Shown here: positions 44,723-53,429 of the stretch, piece by piece
Layout: each line of letters opens with the position of its first letter
How positions within the stretch are numbered: position 1 is the stretch's first letter
Assembly: GCA_963822825.1 (NCBI GenBank)
Contig: CAWGIW010000026.1
Location: 62,001-126,000 of the forward strand
From: JAWWPY01 sp963822825
GTDB taxonomy: Bacteria > Actinomycetota > Actinomycetes > Streptosporangiales > Streptosporangiaceae
Direction of reading: 5' to 3'
DNA: 64,000 nt
Made by a program: the position numbers and the translations under genes
The notes under the pieces: model-generated
Told to the model about the DNA's origin: nothing
What the model saw: only the letters and a program-made list of their open reading frames with translations
Database searches by the model: none

Positions 44723-45069
44723 GACGCCCGCGTTGCCCGGCGCTTGAGATCGCAGGTCAGCATGAGGTGGAACGCGCGCTCGATGGGAAGCTTCGGGCCA
44801 TCTCCACCACGGTCGCGAGGAGGTTGGAGTTGCGCGCGCCCACCAGCGCCCAGGCCCGCGCATGGCGAAGCCAAGATTCTGCCGGATGCATGTATCTTTC
44901 AACTCCATCCACTGGGAAACCGCACGAACCACATGACTGTCCAGGCGGGCTGGCCGACCTGCGGAACGGCCGATGGCGGCCGCCGGCTGGATGGGCGCTC
45001 CCCGCCCCGGCCGGGCTGGCCCCCGGCCGGGCTGGGCCCGGCCGGGGCCGTGGTAGTGCGGCTGGGGCC
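44723..45069. other. Intergenic region after the GGDEF-EAL gene
   Basis: No convincing gene. The right part (45000-45050) is a dense run of GGCCGGG units forming the terminator listed separately. A short minus frame around 44780-44900 shows some coding character (H-A-R-A-W-A-L-V-G-A-R) but no identifiable family. Confidence 0.4.
45018..45049. terminator. GC-rich hairpin downstream of the PNPOx-like gene
   Basis: GGCCCCCGGCCGGG can pair with CCCGGCCGGGGCC (one bulged C) across a short loop, 20 bases past the minus-strand stop at 45070. Confidence 0.5.
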
Positions 45070-45660
45070 TCACCTCACCACGACCGGGTCGATGGCTGGG
45101 AAGCCGTCGATGCTGACCGCGTTCTTGGCCGCCCGGTAGGCGGCGTGCTGCTCGGCAGTCTTGCGCTCGTCGGAACGGGCCAGCACGTCCCGCTCCTCGG
45201 CCAGTTCCATGACCGGTACCGCGTAGCCGCACGAGTCTGCGATCCGGTCCAGCTCGGCGACGATGATCGCGCGCCGGCTCGCTGGGTTGCTGCCGAGACC
45301 CGAGGCCGGGAACCGTCCGGACAGCCAGCCGAACTCCGCCGTCCCGGGCAGCATGACCCGCCCGGTCCCGTACAGCCGCAAGATCTTCGGCCGGCGGCCG
45401 AACGAGCAGAACATGATCGTGATCTGGCCGTTCTGCCGCAGGTGCGCGATCGTCTCTGCGCCGCTGCCGGTCAGGTCCAGGTACGCGACCGTGGTCGGGC
45501 CGAGGACCGCGAACGTTCCGGCATACCCCTTGGGTGATACGTTGACGTGCCCGCCGCTGCCGTCAGGGGCCAGGCAAGGCGCCGTGGCCACGAAGAAGAC
45601 CGGCTGGCTGGCGATAAACTTCGTGAGCCGTTCGTCCAGTTCGGTATGGAGCTTGCCCAT
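45070..45660 (-). CDS. Pyridoxamine-5'-phosphate-oxidase-like flavin-binding protein
   Basis: A 196-residue split-barrel protein with F-F-V-A-T-A near 22, the loop G-H-V-N-V-S-P-K-G-Y-A near 38-48, and a segment with G-N/G-T-I-A-H-L-R-Q-N-G-Q-I-T-I-M-F. This is the long actinobacterial PNPOx-like class that binds FMN or F420. ATG 45660 has AGGAGG 7 bases upstream; the longer frame from 45759 has none. Downstream is a hairpin. The substrate is unknown; its neighbours give no pathway context. Confidence 0.85.
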   Translation of the reverse strand: MGKLHTELDERLTKFIASQPVFFVATAPCLAPDGSGGHVNVSPKGYAGTFAVLGPTTVAYLDLTGSGAETIAHLRQNGQITIMFCSFGRRPKILRLYGTGRVMLPGTAEFGWLSGRFPASGLGSNPASRRAIIVAELDRIADSCGYAVPVMELAEERDVLARSDERKTAEQHAAYRAAKNAVSIDGFPAIDPVVVR

Positions 45661-45778
45661 AGTGCCTCCTGCAGGCATTCTGCGATGGACCCGCGGGCGA
45701 CTGGCGAATCGCTGCCGTCGCCACCACCACATCGGCCACGGTGGCACAGCTCGCGTCATGAACCGACTTCTCTGGGGG

Positions 45779-46579
45779 TCAGCGCCCTCGCCAGTGTGGG
45801 GGCCTGCCTTCGGCCATGGCCTGGCGGGCTTCTTTGAAGTCTTCGGATTTCAGGCAGCGGAGCTGCGCTTCGAGAGCCAGCCGGAAGCTTTCCTGCGGGC
45901 CGCGATGCCACGCTGCGTCGATCGCCCGCCTGGCGCCTCGTACTGCCAGCGGTGGCTGGGCGGCCAGTCGCCCAGCGAGTTCCGCTGCGGCGGCTTCGAG
46001 GTCGTGGCCGGGGACCATCTGGTTGGCCAGCCCGATCCGCAGTGCCTCGTCTGCATCGATGACCTCACCGAGCAGGATCAGCTCGCGGGCCCGGGCCTCA
46101 CCGACGATCCGGGGCAGCCGGACGGTTGCCCCCATGTCGGGCAGCAGCCCGAAGCGGGTCTCGGGCAGGCCGACTCTCGTGCCCTCGGCGAAGATCCGGA
46201 AGTCGCACGCCAGGGCTAGCTGCAAGCCAGCGCCGTAAGCGTGACCCCGCACAGCAGCGATGCTGGTGCAGCCAAGCTCAGGAATCCAGCTGAACGTTCC
46301 CGCTGCGGCCATGCCCTCGGCCATGGCCCGCTCGTCGCCGGCCCACTCGGCCAGCAGCCCAGCCATCCCCTCGGCGAGGTCGATGCCAGCCGAGAACACC
46401 GGCCCTTCCGCAGCGACCACCAGGCACCGCAGGGTCTCGTCGGGCAGCAGCTCTGCGCCGAGCCTGCCCAGTTCCTGCCACATCAGCGGATTCTGGGCGT
46501 TGCGCTTACCGGGACGGGCCAGGGTCAAGGTGCCGATTCCGCCTTGGCGCTGGTAGCGAATGGTCCGGTAGTCGCTCAT
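45779..46579 (-). CDS. Enoyl-CoA hydratase/isomerase family protein
   Basis: A 266-residue crotonase-fold enzyme. Oxyanion-hole segments are G-P-V-F-S-A-G-I-D-L near 59-68 and G-H-A-Y-G-A-G-L-Q-L near 110-119. The acid region L-P-E-T-R-F-G-L-L-P-D-M-G-A-T-V-R-L near 134-151 carries Glu then Asp, a variant of the paired Glu of true hydratases, so isomerase activity is possible. ATG 46579 follows AGGAG. Divergent from a TetR regulator across a perfect palindrome, so it is likely its target in fatty-acid or aromatic-acid breakdown. Confidence 0.9.
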   Translation of the reverse strand: MSDYRTIRYQRQGGIGTLTLARPGKRNAQNPLMWQELGRLGAELLPDETLRCLVVAAEGPVFSAGIDLAEGMAGLLAEWAGDERAMAEGMAAAGTFSWIPELGCTSIAAVRGHAYGAGLQLALACDFRIFAEGTRVGLPETRFGLLPDMGATVRLPRIVGEARARELILLGEVIDADEALRIGLANQMVPGHDLEAAAAELAGRLAAQPPLAVRGARRAIDAAWHRGPQESFRLALEAQLRCLKSEDFKEARQAMAEGRPPHWRGR

Positions 46580-46701
46580 GCGAGGCTCCTGACCACGGAA
46601 ACCACCACGCGAGCCCGTTCTGGCACATAGGCATCCGGCATCGGACCTACTCTCCTTCCCATCCCTTGCTGCGGACCCAGCTGGAGCGGAGCTTCGCCCG
46701 T

Positions 46702-46727
46702 TCATCCATACAGTACTGTATGGATGA
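46702..46727. promoter_or_regulatory. Perfect 26-bp palindromic TetR operator
   Basis: The left 13 bases TCATCCATACAGT are followed by their exact reverse complement, making a perfect 26-bp palindrome centred at 46714/46715. It lies between the divergent enoyl-CoA hydratase (start 46579) and tetR (start 46785). TetR-family dimers bind such sites, so autoregulation and control of the hydratase gene are strongly suggested. Confidence 0.85.
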
Positions 46728-46784
46728 TTTTCCGGTTCATCCGTCGGCGGATGTCACCGCCGCACGGAACAGGAGGGAGAGACG

Positions 46785-47372
46785 ATGGCGCCGCCGACCC
46801 GCACCTCGCGCAGCGAGTGGATCAGGCAGGGGCTGCGGACTCTTGCCGGGGCTGGCCCGGACGCGGTACGGATCGAGCCGCTGGCGAAGGAGCTTGGCGT
46901 CAGCAGGGGCGGCTTCTACTGGCACTTTGAAGACCGCAGCGCGCTGCTGACGGCGATGCTCGACACCTGGGAGCAGGCGACCACTGAGGAGGTGGCCGAG
47001 CGCTTGGAGAGCGAAGGCGGCGATACCAACGCCAAGCTGCGGCGGCTGTTCACGCTGACCTCCCCCAGCGTCGTGCAGATCGACCTTGCCATCCGCGACT
47101 GGGCCCGGCGCGATCACGCGGTCGCCGAGCGCCTGCGGCGCATCGACAACCGGCGCATGGGTCACCTTCGGGCACTGTTCGCCGGCTTGTCCACCGACCC
47201 CGGGGAAGTTGAGGCCCGCTGCCTGCTCACCTTCTCGCTGCTGATCGGCAACCACTACATCGCCGCCGACCACGGCAGTTACAGCCGCACCGACGTGCTG
47301 GAGCTGGCCCTGCGCCAACTCGCCGCCCGGGTCGGTTCTGGCGCACCACTGGGCCCAGGACAGCGGCTATGA
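46785..47372 (+). CDS. TetR-family transcriptional repressor
   Basis: A 195-residue regulator. The N-terminal HTH reads I-E-P-L-A-K-E-L-G-V-S-R-G-G-F-Y-W-H-F near 29-47, the canonical TetR recognition helix. The rest is the ligand-binding and dimerisation domain, with R-R-L-F-T-L near 86 and a terminal L-E-L-A-L-R-Q-L. AGGAGGGAGAG precedes the ATG. The perfect palindrome 58 bases upstream is its probable operator. The inducer may be an acyl-CoA, given the divergent hydratase. The 3' end borders an IstB remnant, which may have changed the last few codons. Confidence 0.9.
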   Translation: MAPPTRTSRSEWIRQGLRTLAGAGPDAVRIEPLAKELGVSRGGFYWHFEDRSALLTAMLDTWEQATTEEVAERLESEGGDTNAKLRRLFTLTSPSVVQIDLAIRDWARRDHAVAERLRRIDNRRMGHLRALFAGLSTDPGEVEARCLLTFSLLIGNHYIAADHGSYSRTDVLELALRQLAARVGSGAPLGPGQRL

Positions 47373-47585
47373 GCTCGGCTACGTCCAGATCGATGCCCGT
47401 GGCGCAGAGCTCCTCTACCAGCTCATCACCGAGCGCGACGAACGAGCCTCCATCGCCATCGCCATCCTGCCCTTCAGCGAATGGGGCACCATCTTCCCCG
47501 ACCCCCGCGCCTCGGCGCCGCGATCATCGATCACGTCACCTTCAACGCCCACATCCTGGAAACCGGCACCCAGTCCCTGGGTTCA
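47366..47585 (+). pseudogene. IstB-like (IS21 family) transposition ATPase remnant
   Basis: The frame Y-E-L-G-Y-V-Q-I-D-A-R-G-A-E-L-L-Y-Q-L-I, then T-E-R-D-E-R-A-S-I-A-I-A, L-P-F-S-E-W-G-T-I-F-P-D-P-R and, after one shift, A-A-I-I-D-H-V-T-F-N-A-H-I-L-E-T-G-T-Q-S, matches the C-terminal third of IS21-type IstB helper proteins. No istA, ATP-binding half or IS21 ends are seen, so it is an isolated stub of an old element. Confidence 0.75.
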
Positions 47586-47696
47586 GTTACTAAACCGACT
47601 CATTCCTGATCAGATACCCGACTGTGGGCTGTGGTGCGATCGGCAATTGGCGCGGGTGGAGACCTCTGATGTCAGGCGCTGCCTCACCTCGCCTGT

Positions 47697-48139
47697 TTAA
47701 AGGAGCGGGGCGCCCTGACGGATGCGTTCTGCCGTGGCGTCGAGTTCTCCGCGGCTGCGCCGCCGCCATTGCGCGTCGATGCGGAATCCGTCGCCTGCGG
47801 TCCCCGGGAACACATGCAGGTGCACATGGAATACTTCCTGGAACGCGGCCTCGCCGTCGGCGAGGAACATGTTCACTCCCTCGCACGGCAGGCCGGAACG
47901 GCGCAGCGCCCGCGCCAGCCGGTGTGCCACCCGGAAAATGTGCGCCCCGAGATCCTCGTCGAGGGGACTCCAGAAAGTCCACGTGGGCCCCGGGGAACCA
48001 CCAGCAAGTGCCCCTGGGTCGCCGGCTGGATGTCCATGAACGCGGTAACCTGCTCATCGTCGTAGATGCGGCTGGACTCCTCGCGGCCCGCGACGATGTC
48101 GCAAAACAGGCACGAATCTTCTCCGGCTACCACTGCCAT
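47697..48139 (-). pseudogene. HIT-family hydrolase with two single-base insertions
   Basis: ATG 48139 gives M-A-V-V-A-G-E-D-S-C-L-F-C-D-I-V-A-G, the usual HIT start with a C-x-x-C pair, then D-I-Q-P-A-T-Q-G-H-L-L-V-V-P. The frame breaks near 47987 and again near 47968; each break is one extra C. Beyond it the frame reads H-I-F-R-V-A-H-R-L-A and the catalytic triad motif H-V-H-L-H-V-F-P (HxHxH) near 47815. The corrected length of about 147 residues is normal. HIT proteins hydrolyse nucleotide phosphoramidates or dinucleoside polyphosphates. Sequence error seems more likely than decay. Confidence 0.8.
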
Positions 48140-48281
48140 GCGGGCATTGTCGCGCAGGCTCAATGCGAGCTGCGAGACTGCAAGCCCGGCCGATTCAGTG
48201 TTTCCCGTCTGACATCGTCATTCGGTAGAGTCCTGCTGTTCTTCACAACGCCCGTGGGGTGCAGGAATCGGAGCCATCTGA

Positions 48282-48950
48282 ATGTCCGCCATACCTTTGA
48301 TCTTCACCAGTGGCTGGGCGAGCGGGATCAACTCCTACGCGGTGGTGCTGATGCTCGGCCTGCTTGGCAGGTTCGGCCACATGTCCGCGGTGCCGCCTGC
48401 CCTGGAGCGGTCAGACGTGCTCGCTGTGGCAGCTGTGCTGTTCGCGTGCCAGTTCGTGGCGGGAAAGATCCCCTATCTTGACTCAGCCTGGGACTTGGCG
48501 CACACCGCGGTGCGGCCCATCCTGGGTGGCGCGATCGGCGTGCTGATGGCCCATCATGCTCACGGCTCCCTGCCGCAGGCCGCCGCCGCGGCGGCCCTCG
48601 GAGGCGGCACCTCCCTGATCACCCACCTGGTGAAGACCGGCGTGCGGCTGGGAGTCAACACCAGCCCGGAGCCTGTCAGCAACATCATCGCCAGCATGCT
48701 GGAGGACCTGACGGTCGCGGGCATGGTCGTCTTCGCGCTGCTGCATCCGATCCCGGCCGCGGTGCTCGCGGCGGTCCTCCTGCTGCTAGGCCTGCTCACC
48801 GTCGCCGTGCTGGCCAGGCGCATCCGCCGTGCCTGGCGCCACCGCCGCGAGCGCCGCCTGGAGCGGCAGCCGCTGCCGCACGCCTGCCCGAACTCTCCGG
48901 TGCCAGCCTCTCCGCTACCGCGACCGAGGCCACCGTCAGCTAAGCCTTAG
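48282..48950 (+). CDS. DUF4126 membrane protein
   Basis: A 222-residue protein with five or six membrane helices and the DUF4126 start S-G-W-A-S-G-I-N-S-Y-A-V-V. The polar segment I-P-Y-L-D-S-A-W-D-L-A-H-T near 66-78 and the G-G-G-T-S-L-I-T-H-L-V-K-T motif near 107-119 are family hallmarks. Function unknown. The C-terminal 30 residues are Arg- then Pro-rich. Its TAG stop forms part of the CTTAG target duplication of the adjacent IS1380 element, which inserted exactly at the end of the gene. Confidence 0.82.
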   Translation: MSAIPLIFTSGWASGINSYAVVLMLGLLGRFGHMSAVPPALERSDVLAVAAVLFACQFVAGKIPYLDSAWDLAHTAVRPILGGAIGVLMAHHAHGSLPQAAAAAALGGGTSLITHLVKTGVRLGVNTSPEPVSNIIASMLEDLTVAGMVVFALLHPIPAAVLAAVLLLLGLLTVAVLARRIRRAWRHRRERRLERQPLPHACPNSPVPASPLPRPRPPSAKP

Positions 48951-50665
48951 CCTCGATCCACCGCGTGAATTCTGACTCTTGGGCTGCGTGCTTTCCAGCT
49001 GACGGTGATCTCGGTGGTGTTGCCGGGCGCGGGTTTCCCGCCGCTGGCTTGTTCTGCGGCTTGTCCAGGTCCTCGTGCCGGGCTGGGATGGGGTGGCCGT
49101 CAGGGGCCGTGTGAAGTGCGGGTGACCGGGTCTGGGCTGGTCAGGCCGTCTGTGCGGGTGGGCCGCAGGCGGCTTCGAAGAGGTTCATCCATTCCTGGTC
49201 GCGGTGCCAGCCTTCTGGCAGGTGGATGGTGATGTGGCCGCGGCCGTGGCGGGCGGTCCGGGCGGCGATGTTGATGAGGTCGCGGCGCAGGGTGGCGGCT
49301 CTGGCCTTGGCGCAGGTGAGGCTGGCCAGGGACCCGGCGGCGCGCAGCAGGTTGTGCGCGATGGCGGCGCAGGCCAGCCAGGCCGCGTTCGCGGGAAACG
49401 AGCCGGAGGGCAGATGGGCCAGGGGCCCGTCGGTCAGGTCGGCGAACACCTGCTCGGCCTGGGCGTGGTCACGGTGCTGTTCCTCCGCCTGGACCAGCTC
49501 GAATGGCGAGTCGGTGAACACGGCGTGGTAACGCCAGGCAGGGAACAGCTCGTCCTGGCCCGGGGCGGCTGTGCGGTTGAGGTCTTTGACCCGGCGGACG
49601 ATCAGCCGGGCGGTGATGGCCTGGTCTTTCTTCGAGGCGAACGCCGTGTATTCCACCTCGGCGACCTCGGCGTCGGAGATCCAGCAGCGCAGCTGGTCAT
49701 CCCAGATCGCCCGGGGGTAGCGGATCGCTGTCCAGGCAGTTTCGGGGATGCCGGCGATCGCCGCCTTGACCGAGGGGTTCATCGGTGCCGTGACGGAGAA
49801 GTAAGCCCCGGCCTGGCGCACGGCGCCGGTGAACGCCGCGGAGTAGAACGCCGAGTCCGTCCGCACGACCAGGGTCCCGGTGCACCCGGTGGCGCGGGCA
49901 GTGCTGACCGAGACCGCGGCGAAGCTGGCGGCACCGCGGGAGGACGCGGCGCTGCCGCCGCGCAGCCGGGTGGCGGCGATCACCGGCGCGGCCAGCGGCG
50001 TGCTGATCACGGCTGCCAGCGCATTCAGGCCACGGACCAGCAGGCTCTTGCCCTGGATTTTCGTATGGCCGAACGCCGCGCCCTGCTTCTTATGCCCGTA
50101 GACGCGTTTTTGCATGGAGTCGATATCGATGAACGCCACACTGTCTTTGCCGGGCAGCAGCGGGGTGCGGCGGGCCAGGTCTGCCAGCAGCAGCCGGCGC
50201 ACCTTCTCCACCTGGAGCACATTCCCCCAGGTGAACGAGCGCAGGAACGAGCCCAGCGTGGACGGGGCGCGGATCCCGCCGAACAGCGTGGGCATCGCGC
50301 CGTGCCGCAGCACGTCCATATCATCGATGCTGTCCGCACCAGCGATCATCCCGGCAGCCAGGCACGCCACCTTGAGATGCGCGTTCACCCCGCACGCACG
50401 GCCGATCGCGACATGCGCTTCGATCAGGCCGCCCAGGCCGGCCCGCTGCGCCAGGGCCATCACCGGGACCAGGCCCGCCCGCGACACGAGATTCGGGTCA
50501 TCAAACGTCGCGCACGTCTTCGCCAGCCCGTGTAACAATCGCACCTGCGAGGTGTCCTCTCCGCTCGGAACGTGGAAGCTTCAGTAACTCCCATCGTCCC
50601 AGTTCAGAGGGCACCTTTCGCGTTGACGCGCCCAAACACAGCCCTATTTACACGGTGGATCGAGG
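48951..50665 (-). mobile_element. Complete IS1380-family insertion sequence
   Basis: A 1715-bp element. The left end reads CCTCGATCCACCGCGTGAAT and the right end, reverse-complemented, reads CCTCGATCCACCGTGTAAAT, an imperfect 20-bp terminal inverted repeat (18 of 20 match). Both ends are flanked by CTTAG (48946-48950 and 50666-50670), a 5-bp target-site duplication. It contains one transposase gene on the minus strand. Size, CC ends and short duplication fit IS1380. The intact transposase and matching duplication suggest recent insertion. Confidence 0.9.
49141..50544 (-). CDS. IS1380-family DDE transposase
   Basis: A 467-residue transposase of full length starting at GTG 50544. Features include an N-terminal segment with A-G-A-D-S-I-D-D-M-D-V-L near 68-79, the first catalytic Asp in F-I-D-I-D-S near 138, the second in V-V-R-T-D-S-A-F-Y near 225-233, and the late region Q-A-E-Q-V-F-A-D-L-T-D-G-P-L-A-H-L-P-S-G. 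It catalyses cut-and-paste movement of the surrounding element. No frameshift is present, so the element may still be active. Confidence 0.92.
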   Translation of the reverse strand: MRLLHGLAKTCATFDDPNLVSRAGLVPVMALAQRAGLGGLIEAHVAIGRACGVNAHLKVACLAAGMIAGADSIDDMDVLRHGAMPTLFGGIRAPSTLGSFLRSFTWGNVLQVEKVRRLLLADLARRTPLLPGKDSVAFIDIDSMQKRVYGHKKQGAAFGHTKIQGKSLLVRGLNALAAVISTPLAAPVIAATRLRGGSAASSRGAASFAAVSVSTARATGCTGTLVVRTDSAFYSAAFTGAVRQAGAYFSVTAPMNPSVKAAIAGIPETAWTAIRYPRAIWDDQLRCWISDAEVAEVEYTAFASKKDQAITARLIVRRVKDLNRTAAPGQDELFPAWRYHAVFTDSPFELVQAEEQHRDHAQAEQVFADLTDGPLAHLPSGSFPANAAWLACAAIAHNLLRAAGSLASLTCAKARAATLRRDLINIAARTARHGRGHITIHLPEGWHRDQEWMNLFEAACGPPAQTA

Positions 50666-50751
50666 CTTAGTGGTCTCGCCCGTAAGTTCATCGGGTGTCG
50701 GGCCCAAGCAGTGGGTTGAGGTTCAGGTAGAGGCCGCGCACCGTAACTCAA

Positions 50752-50939
50752 TCAGAACCTGGGAGCCACTCCAAGATGCCCAACTCCGCGATGGCGGTGA
50801 CCGCGGTCGGATCCCAAGGATCATGCTGGACTATAGACAGGTCGAGCGCCACGGGCCCGTCGTGGATCGGCGTCGCCGCGACAGCGAACGGCTGCCCGGC
50901 ATCTGCCGTGCCGATCGCCGCGCTGATGGGCGCAAGGAA
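50752..50939 (-). other. Unidentified coding-like remnant next to the IS element
   Basis: A minus frame reads F-L-A-P-I-S-A-A-I-G-T-A-D-A-G-Q-P-F-A-V-A, then T-P-I-H-D-G-P-V-A-L-D-L-S and W-D-P-T-A-V-T-A-I-A-E-L-G-I to a TGA at 50752. Composition and GC3 look like real protein, but there is no start codon and I recognise no family. It is probably the end of a broken gene. Confidence 0.35.
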
Positions 50940-50963
50940 CTCATCGCCCTTGCTGACGGACGA

Positions 50964-51165
50964 TCACGGTCGATTACCGACCGGGTGGTGGAGGGCCTGG
51001 CGGAATGGCAGGCGCGGCCTCTCGACCCGGTAGGCCCAGGGGTCGCCGACATCGCGGCCTGCGAATCGCCACTCCATCCGGCGCAGCTCGTCATGGGCAA
51101 GATGCTTGAGCAACTCGATCGGCGTCCAGCCCGACGCGAGCCGACTGCCGCGTAGCTCGCCACCG
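50964..51165 (-). pseudogene. DinB/DUF664 superfamily remnant
   Basis: The minus frame G-G-E-L-R-G-S-R-L-A-S-G-W-T-P-I-E-L-L-K, then H-L-A-H-D-E-L-R-R-M-E-W-R-F-A-G and D-V-G-D-P-W matches the middle of DinB-like/DUF664 four-helix proteins (S-G-W-T-P-x-E-L-L-x-H-L with a metal-binding His). Stops and frame changes interrupt both sides. It is a fragment, not a gene. Confidence 0.55.
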
Positions 51166-51252
51166 GGCAGCGATCAAGCTTGCTCACCAGCCTGGCCAGC
51201 CTGCCGCATATCGTCGCCCGTCAATGCCATTGTTTCGGGGTCGGCCGCCAGG

Positions 51253-52837
51253 CTAGCGAGTTACGGTGGCACCCCAGGCGGTCTGGTGGAACTGGCCGTT
51301 GAGTGGAGGTTTCGAGGATAGGCACCAGAAGAGCTCGGCCGTCTGCGGGGTCGCGGCCAGGCCCATGTAGTCGCCGAGGAACGCCACTGGCGGTGGCGAT
51401 TCACTTGAGACCGCAGCCCACCGCAGCACGCTCGGCGGGCCGACCTGGTACTCGAACCCGAATGTCTTCCCGCCATCGGTGGAGGCGATGTAGTCCTCGC
51501 TCACCGAGGCGGCCGTCCCATTCGCGCCTCGCGTCCGGTAGGTGATGTGCACCGCTCCCGCGTCAGCGGCCACGGCCGGCGTAAACCGGTCGAGCCCGGC
51601 GATCATGGGGTCAACGACCCGCGGTGCGCTCCACTTCTGCCCGCCGTCAGCCGACATTGACAGCACGATGTCGTTGAGCCCGGAGGGGTTGAACCGGGCG
51701 TCCTGCCAGACTACGTACATGTGCCCGTTGGCTGGGTCGATCGCTGCGGCAGGAAGCCCGCCGCTCCGTATTCCCGGCACTCCTGAGCCGAGGAACTGGC
51801 CAATGGTCACTGGTGCGCTCCAGGTCAGGCCGCCGTCATGAGAGGTCTGCGCTGTCTCGTAGTCGTTGCCCTGGTTCGGGTTGGCGGCATCCGGGACGAA
51901 CAGGTCGTAGATAACGGTGATCGATCCATCTGGGTGGATGAGCGGGATAAGGCCTTCAGTGTCGGCGGTCGCCGAGGTGGTGAAGCGGACGGGCGACCAC
52001 GTCTTCCCCTGATCGTCGGAGAAACTGACCGCTCCCGGCGAATGCGTCACGGCGCTTGAGCCCGGAGCCGGTGGTGATGAACCGTGACCACACCGAGTAG
52101 ACACGGCCAAGGTGCGGGCTGCGGGCGGAATTGTCGACCGCTATCCAGTTCTTGTCGTTGAAGATGTTCACATTGTTGTCGTCCACCACCAGTGACGGCG
52201 GACCGAAGCTCACCCCGCCGTCGGTGGAACGCTGCACGGCCACCGCGCTGCGCGCGTCCGTCTCATCGAACGGGATCGTCTGGGCATAGCCCGAGCCATC
52301 CGGCCCGAACGCGACAGCCGCGTCCGACGCCAGCTGAAACGGCCCGCCGACCACCGTGGTCAGCATCGGCAGGTTGCCGTCGGCCCAGGTCCGCCCGCCG
52401 TCCTGTGACGTCGCGTAGCCGGGATCGGCCGATCCGCCGAACGGGCCGTTCCGGCCCTGCTGGAAAACAGCCGTGACGATGGCCGGGTGACCAGGGTCGA
52501 TGGCGACATCCGGCTCGGTCTGGGTGTCCGGCTCGATTTCGGCCGACGACGGCAACGTGTCCCTGCTGGCGCTTCCGACATTTGTGATCTTGCTAAACGC
52601 CGTGCCGGGCGCGGTCCGCGCGAGCGGTGTCTCCGCGGCTGCCACGTGCGGGTGGAACCGCGCGGCTGCCCGCGCCTCGAATGCCTGCCGCGCCCCGGCG
52701 GCCGCCTGGCGCGCGGCGTTCACGACCACAGGGCCCTGGCGGGGGCCCGGCGGCGCGGCGAGCGCTGCCGTGGGCATGCCCACCATGGTGCCGGCGGCGA
52801 CGGCGCTTACCAGCGATAACCGACGACGTGCATGCAC
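51253..52837 (-). pseudogene. Secreted BNR-repeat exo-sialidase-like protein with one frameshift
   Basis: GTG 52837, with AAGGAG 9 bases upstream, opens a signal peptide (M-H-A-R-R-R-L-S-L-V-S-A-V...A-L-A-A). BNR/Asp-box motifs recur along the protein: S-Q-D-G-G-R-T-W, S-T-D-G-G-V-S-F, S-D-D-Q-G-K-T-W, S-H-D-G-G-L-T-W, S-A-D-G-G-Q-K-W and S-T-D-G-G-K-T-F. The frame changes once, near 52060, after W-S-R-F-I-T-T-G-S-G. The corrected protein would have about 525 residues. It is a secreted six-bladed propeller; catalytic Arg/Tyr of sialidases are not clearly identifiable, so enzymatic activity is unproven. Confidence 0.75.
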
Positions 52838-53429
52838 AGATGATCACTCCTTCGACGGGGCCGGCTGCCCCAGAACCTACGCTAGTTAGCGATCATATGG
52901 CTAGACGCGATCGATTCCAAGAGATCAGGCTCGCCTATCTCGGACAGCGCCCGGCGACTGAATGACCGCCGATTCAGCGCACGCTTGCATCTTCGTGATC
53001 ACGGTGAGATCACCATTACAGATGAACGCATTACTTAAACGTGCATAATTGATTCGCTTGCCAGGCCGCTGACGAGCTCTTCGCTAATAGCCAGGCACAG
53101 AGAATGGTTACGCTCTACGCATACTCACATCGGCATGACCGGGAACCGGCAGCCGTGAAGATGGACGGCCACGTTGCCAGGTTGGACGAGCGCGCCACCG
53201 ATCACCTCTTCGGCGCCACGCTTGACCCAGCCCGGCGCGCCGGGAATCCTGGGTCGCGTGCCGGATGCTGCTGCCGAGTTCTCGTCGTCGGCAGCCCGCC
53301 CCATCCTCAGGCGTACCGCCATCCTTTCGGTGTTCCTGAGTCTGCTGCCGCATAGAGATCCGTCATGGTCATGGTGGTTCACGCTCCCTGGCGGAATGGA
53401 ACGGCGTTCAAGGATGGGACGGCAAACCG
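52838..53429. other. 592-base region without a confident gene
   Basis: The first 30 bases are the leader of the BNR gene. 52975-53060 is AT-rich with GTGAT-N9-ATCAC symmetry near 52997-53015, probably promoter DNA. A minus frame at 53125-53322 (65 residues, ending H-L-H-G-C-R-F-P-V-M-P-M) has high GC3 and could be a small gene, but it has no good ribosome-binding site or known family. Confidence 0.35.

Noticed and set aside
45001..45050. GC-rich repeats as a possible regulatory RNA
   Set aside because: Best explained as a terminator hairpin after the minus-strand PNPOx-like gene; no conserved RNA features seen.
48951..50665. Larger composite transposon or genomic island bounded by the IS element
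   Set aside because: Only one IS1380 copy is present and both target duplications flank that copy, so it is a simple single insertion.
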